Assembly: GCA_963281255.1 (NCBI GenBank)
Contig: OY725502.1
Coordinates: 3,596,001-3,660,000 of the forward strand
Length of the DNA stretch: 64,000 bases
Direction: 5' to 3'
Source: Aphrocallistes beatrix
Taxonomy: Eukaryota; Porifera; Hexactinellida; Sceptrulophora; Aphrocallistidae
Each line of letters opens with the position of its first letter. Position 1 is the stretch's first letter. Under the pieces are notes generated by a model. It was not told where the DNA came from and searched no databases. It was given only the letters and a program-made list of their open reading frames with translations. Positions 10,476-21,467 of the stretch are shown piece by piece. The translations under genes and the position numbers were made by a program.

Positions 10476-11705
10476 TTAAGATGAATATATTTGAAGATGG
10501 AAAGTGTCATTAGGTGCAATGACTACAAGTTTTGCATCCTTGGTTAGAGCTATCCCTTGGGGATTATAAGAGGTACCACCTTGAAACCCCTCCACCGTTG
10601 TTATGAGAGTACCATCTTGAGAAAACACCCGTATATCATTGGTACCACAATCGCTGATAATTACATTCTTATTGGCGTCAAGGCAAAAGAACAAGGCAGT
10701 ATTCACTTGCATTCCTTGAATTCCAGATGTAATGAAGGCGCGTATCTTCTCTCCAGCGTAGGAAAACACGTGCACGCATGGAGAATCGCGACTACTGAGT
10801 ACGTACACTTCATCGTTAGTTAGTTTCACATCTTCTGGATAGTGCAGAGTATCATGCGTAATTGAACGTTGGATGTACAGTGATTCGTTCAGTACTTGCA
10901 CTCTGTGGTTTGTGGAATCGGTTACGAACACCAGTCCATCCTCAGAGATTGCGAGCTGTCCGGGAACATAGAATTCTCCAGGAAGAGATCCTTCACCTAA
11001 TAACGATTCTTTAAGACGCATATCTGCCTCTATTTTGTAGTGAAACACCCCTTGTGCTCCTGTGTCTGAAATATATACATTATCCCTATGGACTGCAATA
11101 CCGTGCGGCTTTTGCATATGCTCATGAGAAAAACTATCCACAAAAGCACCAGACTCAGAAAATATCGAAATCCTCGCGGGATTTTGCTCAGTGACAAATA
11201 TTCTGTTTGAATTCGGATCAATAGCGACACCTCTAGGATTTGAAAGTTCCCCCCGGGTCCTTCCTTCTTTCCCTACCGTCACTATCTGTCTCATTTGTTG
11301 ATAATTAGGGGTGGTGGGTACTTCTTCCTCGAAAACCTCTCCAAGAGTTAATATCAGCTGTTCCAGTCTTTCAAAGTCGGCTCGAAGGGCTAAACGTTTC
11401 TCAGGCTGAGGTATCCTCACCTCAGCCAATTTTCCTTCAATCTTTTTTAGTAATTGTTCTTGCGTAGTTCTGAGGAGGTTCTCCTTCAATTTTTTCTCAA
11501 TTTCGGCCTTGGTAACTAGCAATTGTTTTTCGCCTAGTTCACGTTGCTTCACTCGCTCAGCCATTTCAAGACTCTTATTATTGGCTTCCTCAATGAGTGC
11601 CATTCGACGATAGTTTGCACAAGCGATTACTCTATCAAAGAAGTTATGTATGCGATCCTCAATTGTAAGGACGTCGTGTGGGGCGTTGGAATCATGAGTG
11701 GCCAT
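10476..11705 (-). CDS. Coiled-coil plus NHL beta-propeller protein (TRIM-like, no RING)
   Basis: A 409-residue single-exon protein. Residues about 15-140 are a long charged helix (coiled coil). From about 150 there are five or six NHL blades (LSNPRGVAIDPNSNRIFVTE, KPHGIAVHRDNVYISDTG, YVPGQLAISEDGLVFVTDS, YPEDVKLTNDEVYVLSS, NPQGIALTKDAKLVVIAP). The layout is that of the C-terminal part of TRIM-NHL proteins, but there is no RING or B-box, so ubiquitin-ligase activity is not supported. NHL propellers usually bind protein or RNA. The gene at 5380-6268 is a decayed relative. Start chosen: ATG 11703-11705. Confidence 0.75.
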   Translation of the reverse strand: MATHDSNAPHDVLTIEDRIHNFFDRVIACANYRRMALIEEANNKSLEMAERVKQRELGEKQLLVTKAEIEKKLKENLLRTTQEQLLKKIEGKLAEVRIPQPEKRLALRADFERLEQLILTLGEVFEEEVPTTPNYQQMRQIVTVGKEGRTRGELSNPRGVAIDPNSNRIFVTEQNPARISIFSESGAFVDSFSHEHMQKPHGIAVHRDNVYISDTGAQGVFHYKIEADMRLKESLLGEGSLPGEFYVPGQLAISEDGLVFVTDSTNHRVQVLNESLYIQRSITHDTLHYPEDVKLTNDEVYVLSSRDSPCVHVFSYAGEKIRAFITSGIQGMQVNTALFFCLDANKNVIISDCGTNDIRVFSQDGTLITTVEGFQGGTSYNPQGIALTKDAKLVVIAPNDTFHLQIYSS

Positions 11706-12401
11706 TTCAAAAGTTGATAAGTTAAATCTATTAGCTCAGTTTCAGATGGAAATATAACTATTCTAATTTAGTAGAAATGCATATAGCGTGGAAAGGTTAT
11801 CTTTAAGGTTCCGAGAAAATACAATGGCATCAAATTTCTTACATAGACTCGTTTAGATGCTTAATTAAAGGAGTATATGCTCAAATCGAAGACTAATGAG
11901 ATTATGTAGTTTTGTGGGCTCGTTTATGGTAAAATCTTGATTTTATACAGAATTAGTTTCCTTTATCACTCTCCAGTATCCAAAAAGGTAATACTCTCTT
12001 CTATTTATTTGTTGTATAAATAAATTTTATCTTAAATTCCAAAGGATTTATCATAAAATCTGAACAATGGGCATCTTAACATACAAAATGCAATGCTGGA
12101 TCGGAGTATTGAACACTTACATAGATGTGACTAAGCGAATCCCATTGTGGCAACATAAACTGACTTAAAACTATTCTAAAACTAAAATACGTACGTAAAT
12201 ATGTTTATATAAGGTAACAAATTAGTTCCTGTATTAATTATAACTATATATATAAATGGGTAGGTAGGTATCATTGAGCCTAAAATTGCTCAACAACAAC
12301 AACAACAACAACACAATAAATAGGTGCTAAAATAAATAGGGGGTAAAATATGAAAACAAAGAAATACAAAAATAGTCTCTAAAGGTACGTGTGTGTATTG
12401 T
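11706..12401. other. Intergenic with a (CAA)n microsatellite
   Basis: A run of CAA units occupies 12291-12313. Otherwise AT-rich DNA, with no gene seen. Confidence 0.6.
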
Positions 12402-15400
12402 TCAGTGTTGGGTGTGTAAACGCGCTTCAACTGCGTTCAACTTGCTGTCTATTTGGGTGAGTAAACTCTCAAAACGCGCTTCCAGCCTTGATTCAAACTC
12501 TTTCATATACGCAAGCTGTTGATCAGTGCTTGTACGAGACTGTGCAAGCAATCCTTCCATCTTATCATCAATAACATCAGAAACTGGTCGGCCTAGTGAT
12601 TTAGTAGTAGAAAATAAATTTTCTAACTTCGCTTCGATTACCTGGGAAAGTGGTACATCCTCACTAACTATCTCAGAGACGAGGTTAAGGCATTGACTGG
12701 ACATCTCTTCAATGTTATCGACCTTAATATGGAGATCTGAACTGGCCTTCAGATTAATTTGCATATCTTTATCAACTTCCTGGCGAAATTCTTGAAGATT
12801 TTCAGTTACGTCGTACAATAGTTCTTCAGTGGTTTTAGAATAACTGTACATATTCAAATCTTCCCACTCCTGAGTTGGGAGTTGAATCTGCTTAACCAAG
12901 CAATACTTGCGAGGTCGAGACCCACAGAAAAAGAAAATATTGGACGAATGCTCTAAAGTCACAACCAACTCGAGTTTGTAATGCAATTCATTCTGGACAC
13001 TGATTTGCGAATACGTAGCAGTCAGCTGTGCAATCAGAATGTTGCTTAGAACGACAGAGATGATGAAAGCGAAAACGATGTATACAACTTCAAAATACCA
13101 TTTTACACGAAACGCAAAATCATCTTCATGCCCACTGGCACCACCATCTACTAACAAGAGGACACCGGAAGTTAGGAGGTCATTGAAAGTAGAGGTGTTA
13201 TGATGTGTAAAAAACGAGAGTCCAACACTACAGGTTCCGTTTTCAACTGGTCGCAGATAGTCAGGAGAGAGCCGCAACGCTAATACCGCACTACCGAAAA
13301 ATGCAACGAAAATAATGGCGAAAACTGAGAGGAATTTCGGCATGTCAATCAAGAAAATTCGGAAGATGATTACTGAGTAAGCGCCTAGAGCTGGGATAAT
13401 CCGAATATACTTGAACATACGGAAGACATTCGCAATGTACATGAGCGATGCGAAAAGCCATTCTGATTGTGAGGTCGATACTCTTAAGATGAAAACGAGC
13501 AGCACAAGCAGTATCGAACTGAGATCTAAGAAGTTGTAGAGATCCGAGAAGTAAGATAAGATTGCAGATATAAAATACGATGCACGCTCATCTGTTGCGT
13601 TGTACAAATCAAATAGTTTCTCTTTCGCCGAGATACGGGAATACTCACCCAGAATGGTAGATTTCATATTCCCGTTGGAGTAATTCTTTTCATGGATAAG
13701 GTTGTACCAGTCAACCCAGAACTCAACTACTTCAGACATAAATGCGACTATGACATAGATTAGAACGAAAATTTCTGATAGGAGTCGGATGTAGTCCGCT
13801 GCATCGATATACTGACGGGGATCACAGCGAGTTGTTGCTTGTAAAAGAGCGTAGGAAAGAAGGATAAGATAGAACACGTAGAGTAGAAAGGAGAATAGAT
13901 ACCAATTTCTGTATATAGAGATCTTATTATTCACGACAATGTTGACAATTGGGTGGTATTTGACTTCAGTTTCAGGGCAATCGAGCAGTTTATGGAGAAT
14001 TGTTTTCGAACGGAAATTGTAGCGTTCGTCTTTTGGAAGAAAACCATACTCATCGAAGTCTAGAAAAGAAGTGGTTAATGTCACACTTTGCGAACCTTGA
14101 CATTCGACCATTTTCTCTTGCAGTGTACGCATGGTTTTGAAACAAAATTTATTCATTACGCGATGGAAAATATTGACAGGCAAAGATTTATCCTCGAAAG
14201 GGATGGAAAAACGCTTTCCCCTTTTTGGATCCAATTTGGCAATATCTGGACTTTTTAAGAAATAATCACTGCTACCGTATTCAACAAAGAGACGAGAGAC
14301 GGTTTCTTTGGGGGTCGTTAAGCTTATATCGAATGGAGTCAGTCCTTTATTATTTTTATCTTCAAAAAGCATAAAATCCAAATTAGCATCCCGTAGAGTC
14401 TTCAACAAATCGAGAATACATTTTGCAGAACGAAGCGAAGAATGCATTGCTGCGATGTGTAAAGAATTATTACCATTCATGTCTCGCTTGTGAAGCGAAG
14501 CTCCAGCTGCGAAAAGAATTGGAATTAGATCGTGACTATTGATCTCAACGGCTAACATTAACGGTGTTAAATTCGCATTGTCATAATCATCTTGTTTCGC
14601 ACGTGCCTTAACCAATAGTCGAACCGACTCACGTTGATTCTCCCTCACAGCTAGATGCAGGAGAGTATCACCCGTCAGTGGGTTCTTGAATGAGATGTCA
14701 GCACCTGCCTCAATCAGAACTCGCAGACAGCTGGTATGGCCTTTCCGTATGGCTGGGTGAACAGGTAGAGTGCTGATCTTACTCAATGTGTTAACAGGGG
14801 CTTTGTACTTGGTTAGCATTACACGGAGAATCTCAGCTTCGTCCCAGAAGGCAGCAGAATGCAGTGCTGAAGTGAACATATTATCTCCCACTAAAATACC
14901 ACCAGCTCGCACCAACATATCCAATATTTCAACATGTCCATACTGCGCGCATGTATTGATTGAATTGAACCCAGCTTTGTTAGGCAAATTCGGATCACCA
15001 CCAGCTTCTAACAACAGCGCAACAACCTCATTACTTCCTACCACAATAGCCTCCATCAAGGGTGTGCTCCCTCCAATGTCCTGTGTGTTTGGGTTAGCTT
15101 TTGCTTGTAATAACACACGAACGAGATCCGCATCTTGATCTTGTACCGCTTGAAAGAGCGGCGTGCGGTGAATCTCTCCCCTCGTGGAATCGGGATCAGC
15201 ACCGTATTGAACCAGCAGGGATATGGCTTGAGGTGCTGCTATCTGGACAATGTTTAGCTCCTCTCCTTTTTCCGTATAAACTCTATGGGCGAAAAGTTTT
15301 TTCAGGTCTACACTCTTCTTCTCGGATTCGCGTAACATGAGATGTAGCATCGTCATGTAACCTTTTTGGGCGGCCAAGTGGATGGGTGACATGTTGGATG

Positions 15401-16193
15401 GAATCGAACCTACCGGATCGGCACCTGACTCTAATAACATTTCCACTGCGGTCTGGAATTGAAAATCGGTCGCTACGAAAAGAGGAGTTCCTTCATCACG
15501 GTTCAAATGGTTTATAAGGGACGAGAATACCTTTTCATCCTTCTTCAAATGATCTAAGCACACTCGAAACAATTCAGGGCTGTTAGACCGGCAAGCAGCA
15601 TGTAAAAACGAATTTCCTTCAGGATCAAACTTCTCGCCTATTTTATCCGTATTATTCAACATCCAAATTAATAGTTCTGACTGGTTATGTTCAGCAGCGT
15701 AATGTATCGGGAATACGTTGTGTGTCTTCCCCATCGTCTTTAGGTCAGGCCCTTTCTGCCATACATACTCGAGTGCTGGCAAACAACCGGTATCTATTAC
15801 CTCAGGAATAATCAGCGGTATTTGTGTGAGTGGAATGAACTTAAGAAGTATTTTATTAATACGGACTTTATTGCCGGTCTTTAGGTGTACAAGAGAGAGT
15901 TCTAAATCTGCTTCGGAACCACGGCTGTCTTCAGACGCTAGCATCAAATCTCCCATGAATACCTCCTCTGTGGTGGCAAGAGCAACTGATTGCGGTTTCT
16001 TGATATCAAATAAACTGGGACTCTTATGATGGTATCTGCATAGTCGGGATACAATGAGAGATTTGGAAGATTTGCTTTGTACAGAAATTGTCGAAGTGTT
16101 AGGAGTCGAAGTGGTGGGAGTGGAAGGAACTGATGCGGAATCGTCGTTGATATTGAACAGAGGGATGTGTGAAGGTTGAATTTTATCTGCCAT
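12402..16193 (-). CDS. TRPA-like ankyrin-repeat cation channel
   Basis: A 1,263-residue single-exon protein. Residues 1-100 are Ser/Thr-rich. Residues about 160-690 hold roughly fourteen ankyrin repeats (TPLFVATDFQFQTAVEMLL, SPIHLAAQKGYMTMLHLML, TPLMEAIVVGSNEVVALLL). A pre-S1 segment at about 744 (KYHPIVNIVVNNKISIY) is followed by six helices from about 757 to 1061. The pore loop is LLTSGVLLLVDGGASG (D at about 1016) and S6 ends SNILIAQLTATYSQI. The tail (about 1125-1263) is a predicted coiled coil. This is the layout of TRPA channels: plasma-membrane cation channels gated by chemical, thermal or mechanical stimuli. The pore DGG is not the canonical TRPA1 filter that I know, so subfamily and selectivity are open. 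Its channel part is a clear paralogue of that at 45318-51613. Confidence 0.8.
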   Translation of the reverse strand: MADKIQPSHIPLFNINDDSASVPSTPTTSTPNTSTISVQSKSSKSLIVSRLCRYHHKSPSLFDIKKPQSVALATTEEVFMGDLMLASEDSRGSEADLELSLVHLKTGNKVRINKILLKFIPLTQIPLIIPEVIDTGCLPALEYVWQKGPDLKTMGKTHNVFPIHYAAEHNQSELLIWMLNNTDKIGEKFDPEGNSFLHAACRSNSPELFRVCLDHLKKDEKVFSSLINHLNRDEGTPLFVATDFQFQTAVEMLLESGADPVGSIPSNMSPIHLAAQKGYMTMLHLMLRESEKKSVDLKKLFAHRVYTEKGEELNIVQIAAPQAISLLVQYGADPDSTRGEIHRTPLFQAVQDQDADLVRVLLQAKANPNTQDIGGSTPLMEAIVVGSNEVVALLLEAGGDPNLPNKAGFNSINTCAQYGHVEILDMLVRAGGILVGDNMFTSALHSAAFWDEAEILRVMLTKYKAPVNTLSKISTLPVHPAIRKGHTSCLRVLIEAGADISFKNPLTGDTLLHLAVRENQRESVRLLVKARAKQDDYDNANLTPLMLAVEINSHDLIPILFAAGASLHKRDMNGNNSLHIAAMHSSLRSAKCILDLLKTLRDANLDFMLFEDKNNKGLTPFDISLTTPKETVSRLFVEYGSSDYFLKSPDIAKLDPKRGKRFSIPFEDKSLPVNIFHRVMNKFCFKTMRTLQEKMVECQGSQSVTLTTSFLDFDEYGFLPKDERYNFRSKTILHKLLDCPETEVKYHPIVNIVVNNKISIYRNWYLFSFLLYVFYLILLSYALLQATTRCDPRQYIDAADYIRLLSEIFVLIYVIVAFMSEVVEFWVDWYNLIHEKNYSNGNMKSTILGEYSRISAKEKLFDLYNATDERASYFISAILSYFSDLYNFLDLSSILLVLLVFILRVSTSQSEWLFASLMYIANVFRMFKYIRIIPALGAYSVIIFRIFLIDMPKFLSVFAIIFVAFFGSAVLALRLSPDYLRPVENGTCSVGLSFFTHHNTSTFNDLLTSGVLLLVDGGASGHEDDFAFRVKWYFEVVYIVFAFIISVVLSNILIAQLTATYSQISVQNELHYKLELVVTLEHSSNIFFFCGSRPRKYCLVKQIQLPTQEWEDLNMYSYSKTTEELLYDVTENLQEFRQEVDKDMQINLKASSDLHIKVDNIEEMSSQCLNLVSEIVSEDVPLSQVIEAKLENLFSTTKSLGRPVSDVIDDKMEGLLAQSRTSTDQQLAYMKEFESRLEARFESLLTQIDSKLNAVEARLHTQH

Positions 16194-17387
16194 AGTCCTG
16201 TGTTGGCTGAATAAAAAAATTTGTATTTGTTAGTTGATATTAAAAAGCAATTTACAGTTTTGAAATTATTTCATAAAATTTTTTGACAAAGCAATGCAGG
16301 CTTTTGCACATCTTTTAAACTCTAAAATTAACAATTTTAAAGTCTTATTGATATAAATAGTGAAATTTATCAAAATTCTGCCGTATACCCTCGAATAGTA
16401 CCGGGCGATTATTAAATTCTAGCTCCAATCACCTTAATGATGAAAAATAAAATGGCGAGACTTTTCAATGAGTATAACCACACGATTATCTAATAAATTG
16501 AAGAGGGTAGGTGGTATTCGGGGGTTCGCTACTATTCGAGTATATACGGTTTATTTCAAATAAAAAAAGTCATAACTCAGATTAATTCGATAATTATGGC
16601 CCGAAATGCCCTCAGTTCTCACTATTATCAGCGGAAAAGAATATAACTAGGTTCAAATACACTCCTAATGAGAAGGGAATTGGGAACAGCTAACATATAT
16701 AGTATAAATTTGTATTTATCTCTTTAATAACTTCAGAAGAGTCGAGCGGAAAAAGTATATACTTGTACGAGTAAACTGGACAGCTTGTCAATACTAAGAG
16801 TAATTACATTTATGATAAACCTACAGCTCTTATCCCCATTTAATTGTGAAGGCCTGGAAGATAGGCAGATGATACTGAAGAATGGAATGAACGTGATATC
16901 TCCAATACAAATTAATTGTATACTTACAATATATACCATATCAGATGTCCGGAGTCATTGTTTCAAGCAAATGATTTGGTGGCATTGTACAGAACTCTGA
17001 GTAATTCTCTGTAATGAAATTGAAATGGATTCTTGTTATTTTTAAAAATGTATATATAAGGATTGATATTATTTACGTTAGCAAAATACCGGAGAATCCT
17101 TATAGGGAAATCCTGGAGACCAAAAGTCATGATTTATTGTTCGCTGAGAAAACAGTCCGATTTGAATAGTTTCTTTTTTACCACAAAAATTAGAACTCAA
17201 ATTTTTAGTCGTTTATTCAAACTAACTGCAAGAAATAGATAGAAACAGACATGGCACATAAGAATGCACACTCAGACAAACACACACAACTAATACTACT
17301 GATCCAGATTCCTATAGCATGGAATTCTTAACCTGCCTAATGACCTACTGACAACCTATCTAAAGTTCTAAATAATGTTATGATATG
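16194..17387. other. Intergenic between TRP channel and eIF5
   Basis: Contains the MITE 16381-16550 and AT-rich DNA. AATAAA on the minus strand at 17211-17216 is a likely poly(A) signal for eIF5. Confidence 0.5.
16381..16550. repeat. Inverted-repeat MITE with CCGTATA ends
   Basis: The left end CCGTATACCCTCGAATAGTA and the right end TACTATTCGAGTATATACGG are inverted copies with one small gap. No other copy was noticed in this window. Confidence 0.65.
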
Positions 17388-20300
17388 CTAGATGTTGTCG
17401 ATGAAATCATCATCCACTGGTTCACCATTCTCAACTGATTCAGTCACGACTGCATCCTTAACCGAGGCTGTTCCCTGAGCAGAGAACTCAACCTTAACTT
17501 CATCCGCTTCCGCATCCGCACCGTCCGAACAGCTGTCATTCTCTGCCTCGCGTAGCCAGGTGGTGAAGATGGAAGCGGACTTGCGCATCTCTGTCTGTAG
17601 AGCCATGTGTGAGACGTACTTCTTGCTGGGATTGCTGTCCCAGTCTAGGATGATGTCTTCCTCTATCAGGTCGTTGTCGTAGAACGCTTTCAGGATGTGC
17701 GGTACGCGTTTCAAGAGATAGGAACGATCCTTCTCCACTAGAACCTCCATCACGCCGAGAAGGTGTTTCTGTGCCTTGGTATTCTCGTAGGTGAACTGTA
17801 ATGGAGACGAGAGTTAAAGTATATACATTAGAATCTCATACATGACAACTGAGTCATGATGAAATCGGGACGCAGCGTTGAATTTCGCGGGACATGGCGG
17901 GACGCAATAGAAAAGTATTATACATAGAATACAAAAAATCGGGACATAATGGAGAAATTTCATGTAAAAGCGGGACACTCGAGAAAATTAGCTCAATAGA
18001 AGAGTGAAAAAAGCGGGACGTCCCGCCAAAAACGGGACAGTTCAGTTGGCAAGTATGGAATCTACACCAAATATTAGATAGGAACATTTTTCTAGGTCAT
18101 AAATTGGGCCAAATACTATACTGTGACCAGGGTATTATACAGCCTCCAGAGATACCTCCTAGGCTCAAACTCGTAAATTTTCATACGCCTAAATCGATAA
18201 ATAACATTATAAAATAGGGTAAATTGGGTAATATTCTAAATTTTCACGCTCCTAAACACTTTCGGGCTTAAAATCATACTCCTAAAGGAGCGTTTCGCGC
18301 TCCTAGATAATTCCTCGACTATAACCAATATAAAATTCTCGGTCCGAGGTCTCCTTACATAGTATATCCATGGTAATTGGTATTAAAACATAACACCAGT
18401 CAGTCAATTAAAATGAACTTTCACACAGAAGTGGGGCACTCATTGAAAATATTTGCCTTTTGGCAATCAGTGCTAGATAAAATCAAAATTTGTCCGTCTT
18501 TACCACCATTTACTTTTTCTGGTGGCTTATCGCTACATTTTAGTGGCCTTCACCACCAAATCACCATAATTTATTTCGATATTCTCCCCTCTTCAGCCTG
18601 CAAAATATCCTCTATGAAACTCTGATTCTAAAATGAACTCGTTTACTACAGTTCACCCTCTGGAGCAGTTAGCATAGGATTTCTATTAAGATTCTAAGAA
18701 CGAAATGTAAACATATCCATCAACATACGTGGATGAGAATAGGAGCGGTTTTGGGTATCTCGTCCACAATTGACTTAGTGAAGACAACCTCAGCTAGGAT
18801 GGGGGCTGCTCTGTTCTCTAAGTCCAGCTTGGTAGCTTCGTTCTTCAGCATCAGGATGGAGGACTTTAGTCCTAAAGATTTAGTGAGTTAGGATGTGTGG
18901 ATTATCAGTATAAGAGAATTTTCAGAGATTTAAAAAAATATTTATAGATATTTAGAGGTATACCTATACTACCTAGCACCGAACTGAGCAATTAATTCGG
19001 ACAAAATTAAATTTTAAAAGTTAAAAAGAGATGCATGAATATTTAAAAAATCCAATACAGCAGAACCTCTATAATCCGGAAGACCTGCATATCCGATATT
19101 ATTTTCTACCATAACAGGCGTTAGACAATATAAACTGTATAATCCGACAGTTCTTGTGTTTCCCAACGGGTGTCGGATGATGCAGGTTCTACTGTATAAA
19201 GTATTCTAATTTTAAAAATAAGATTACTTATAGATCAAAAATTCTTGAAAACAGAAATAATTTTATCGATTTCTGAATCTACATGGATAACTCACCTAAA
19301 GTCCCTTTGGTATCGTAGATATCTTTCGCTTTCTTGAGAAAGGCACTAGCCCTATCCTGTCCACTCTTCTGCGTGACAGCTTCATCCTGTATCAGGGCAC
19401 TGCTAGCTCCAGACACAGCAGAGCTCTTCATCTTCTCACTGATCGTCGTCACATTATCCGTCCATTCATCATCTTCTGACGATTCAGACGCATTCAGTCC
19501 TGCCTGTGCATGATCGTGTAGGCCTCCATTGTGCTCTTCTGTCGGAGACTTACGTTTCTGGTCTCGGCTTTTTTTGCCTTTTTTGCCAGTCTTTTTTGAG
19601 GCGATTGACTCGTCGGGAGGATTCCTCACGATGTAACCTTCCATCTTCGCCTCACTCTTACTAGCAGTCACTATCTGTGCAATGTTCCCGCATGCTTTGC
19701 AATTGAGCATAATTCGTTCATTCTTCACTTCCATTTTAGTCTCTGGGTTAGCGCATTCTGAACACAAAACGAAACGGTTGATGAAGTGATAGAGAATGTC
19801 TTGGAGCTTTTCTTTCGTGTGAGTACCGTTGATGATATAGCGAATCTAAACGTAGGCATAGAAATTATAATTATTTTCAGTGAGTAAAGGAATATACATA
19901 TCTTCATTACTACTGTTCATATTTATTGAGATCAAATTCGATTGTCAATGACAACAGTAAATCAATGAAAATATTTGAGTGAAATCAAAAGAAAATCCTT
20001 GAAGAATTTCTCAATTATCCTTACTATTAAAACTCGATTATTGTTTGTTTGTTTGTGTGTATATATATATCTGTAACGAATTGATTGAAGAAACTGCCGG
20101 GCGTAGAAAGCTGATTTTTGGCATGTGGGAGTTTTTTGGCTATGGCTCCAGTAAGTTCTGAGCTCAGACGAAAATGTCGACTCATCATGGAATTATGACG
20201 TCATTGTCACATTTTTAAAAGTTAAGCAACACAGTTATTCGGGCATAACTCAGCATTATAGGAGTTAGAAGGCTGAAATTTTAATAGAATGTGTATATTA

Positions 20301-21186
20301 ATACACCTCACATATGATGGAACTATCATCAAAAAATGATGACTCATCACTCTGTTATGACGTCATCATTACGCATCAAAATTTTTAAAATTGACAAATT
20401 TGGTGATTTTTCGTGCGTTATCGATTATAGCATTATGACAGACGTATTTAGGGATGTTATCTCCCATTAATTAATCAATGGTGACCACAGGCGCCCAAAG
20501 GGCGCCTCCGGCGGACACAAAGTGTCCGCCAGCCGCGCAGCGCAAGCAAGCGAAGCGCGCTTGTGGCTATTAAATGCGAATGATTTACAGTCAACTCCGC
20601 TTAATCGGGACACCGGTTAATTGGGAGAACCGCTTAATTGGGACAAGTCTCCAAGAACGAAATGGTTCCCATACATAGTAGCTAATACTAAATTTCATCG
20701 GTTAATTGGGAACTCCGCTTAATCGGGACAAAATGTCCGGGACCAAAGTGTCTCGATTAAGCGGCGTCACCTGTATATAAAATTTTATTTATAAAATTCA
20801 TAACTTTTTGGTTTCTTGAATGAGCCTAGCGGAAATGTTTGGGATACATTTCTGGAGAAAACCACTATTCAAGAGTCATAGTGGTTTTATCCAGAAATTA
20901 ATTATAATTAATAATATAATATTGTCTCTAAAATTATATTTGTTGGAAAACTATTTCTCACCTCTTGAGGAGTATGCTTCTCTACTTGGGTCTGAGTACC
21001 TACTTCGTGTCCGAAGAACTTGAGCGCATAGATACTTGATCTTTCAAGACATTTCGCGATTTCTGGCAGGTTCGGTAAAACCGTACGAACCCCATTTCCC
21101 CTACCTTCAACCTTAGCAATAATAGCCGGCATTTTATACCTGTAAAAGGCATCGGTCACTTCACGGTTGACGTTGATCTTGGCCAT
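17388..21186 (-). CDS. EIF5: Translation initiation factor eIF5, four exons
   Basis: Exons are 20962-21186, 19296-19845, 18729-18871 and 17388-17795, with canonical GT-AG ends and consistent phases; total 1,326 nt, 441 residues (human about 431). Exon 1 encodes the N-terminal GAP domain (FYRYKMPAIIAKVEGRGNG, with the GAP arginine region). Exon 2 completes it with IINGTHTKEKLQDILYHFIN and the zinc ribbon (C-S-E-C ... C-K-A-C), then a basic Lys-rich linker and an acidic patch. Exons 3-4 give the HEAT/W2 domain (VPHILKAFYDNDLIEEDIIL, KKYVSHMALQTEMRK, WLREAENDS). eIF5 is the GTPase-activating protein for eIF2-GTP at start-codon selection in the cytoplasm and bridges eIF2-beta, eIF3c and eIF1. Introns carry MITEs. 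Minus-strand AATAAA lies at 17211-17216. Confidence 0.92.
17838..18058. repeat. Family B hairpin repeat (CATACNTGCCAAC ends), in eIF5 intron 3
   Basis: Internal text GGGACGTCCCGCC and CGGGACACTCGAGAAAATTA is shared, inverted, with copies at 21724, 38921 and 35165. The right end GTTGGCAAGTATG matches the family terminus. Confidence 0.65.
19058..19194. repeat. CAGT...ACTG MITE in eIF5 intron 2
   Basis: It begins CAGCAGAACCTCTATAATCC and ends ATGCAGGTTCTACTG, flanked by TA. The ends resemble Tigger/pogo MITEs known from many animals. Confidence 0.6.
20042..20460 (+). repeat. Dispersed repeat in eIF5 intron 1
   Basis: The segment starting with a TG-rich run and ATATATATATCTGTAACG, then GAAGAAACTGCCGGG, recurs inverted at 6662-6770. 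The right boundary is uncertain. Confidence 0.45.
20468..20575. repeat. GC-rich palindromic repeat block
   Basis: Contains GGCGCCCAAAGGGCGCC and GGACACAAAGTGTCC hairpins, then GCGCAAGCAAGCGAAGCGCG and TTGTGGCTATT. Pieces recur at 3325-3425 (GCGCTTGCGTAGCGTGGC) and 45118-45172 (GGACACGTAGTGTCCGC, AGCGCGCTTGTAGT). It is strongly unlike the AT-rich surroundings. Confidence 0.55.
20588..20773. repeat. Family A MITE, diverged subtype
   Basis: It begins CAGTCAACTCCGCTTAATCG and ends near AAGCGGCGTCACCTG, with TA on both sides. Blocks CATAGTAGCTAATACTAAAT and GGTTAATTGGGAACTCCGC parallel family A with many differences. Confidence 0.65.
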
Positions 21187-21467
21187 TCTGAGCTGTTTTT
21201 ATTTTTTTCTGTTATGAGACTTGTAAACATACAATGGAGATATTTAGTGTAGTATTCTGTGATGCTCAGTGTTGAGACTGTTTCCACATAAAGGTCTTGA
21301 TTTGATATCGGAAATAAATGCGATATGAGAGAACGCCAAATTTGGAATTGCAGTAGTTGAGTGAAAAAATTCATAAAATCCTGATTACTATATCCACTGT
21401 TAGTTGCAGATAAGACGAGAGTTGAGAACGCTGTCACTAGGAATGAGATACTGAATAGGTAACGCAT
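21156..21467 (-). CDS. Possible small secreted peptide overlapping the eIF5 start (weak)
   Basis: A 103-codon frame starts MRYLFSISFLVTAFSTLVL, a good signal-peptide shape, followed by a neutral region without a recognisable domain. It overlaps the eIF5 ATG in a different frame of the same strand, so it could equally be an upstream reading frame within the eIF5 leader or chance. No TATA box or Kozak context settles it. Confidence 0.2.
   Translation of the reverse strand: MRYLFSISFLVTAFSTLVLSATNSGYSNQDFMNFFTQLLQFQIWRSLISHLFPISNQDLYVETVSTLSITEYYTKYLHCMFTSLITEKNKNSSEWPRSTSTVK

Noticed and set aside
12291-12313. CAA run as a possible coding poly-Gln or regulatory tract
   Set aside because: No open frame uses it. 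It is a simple microsatellite between genes.
12402-16193. Linker module of the giant gene in the smaller TRP channel
   Set aside because: I searched by eye for the L-P core and the C-x-x-x-E-P-L helix in its ankyrin part and did not find them.
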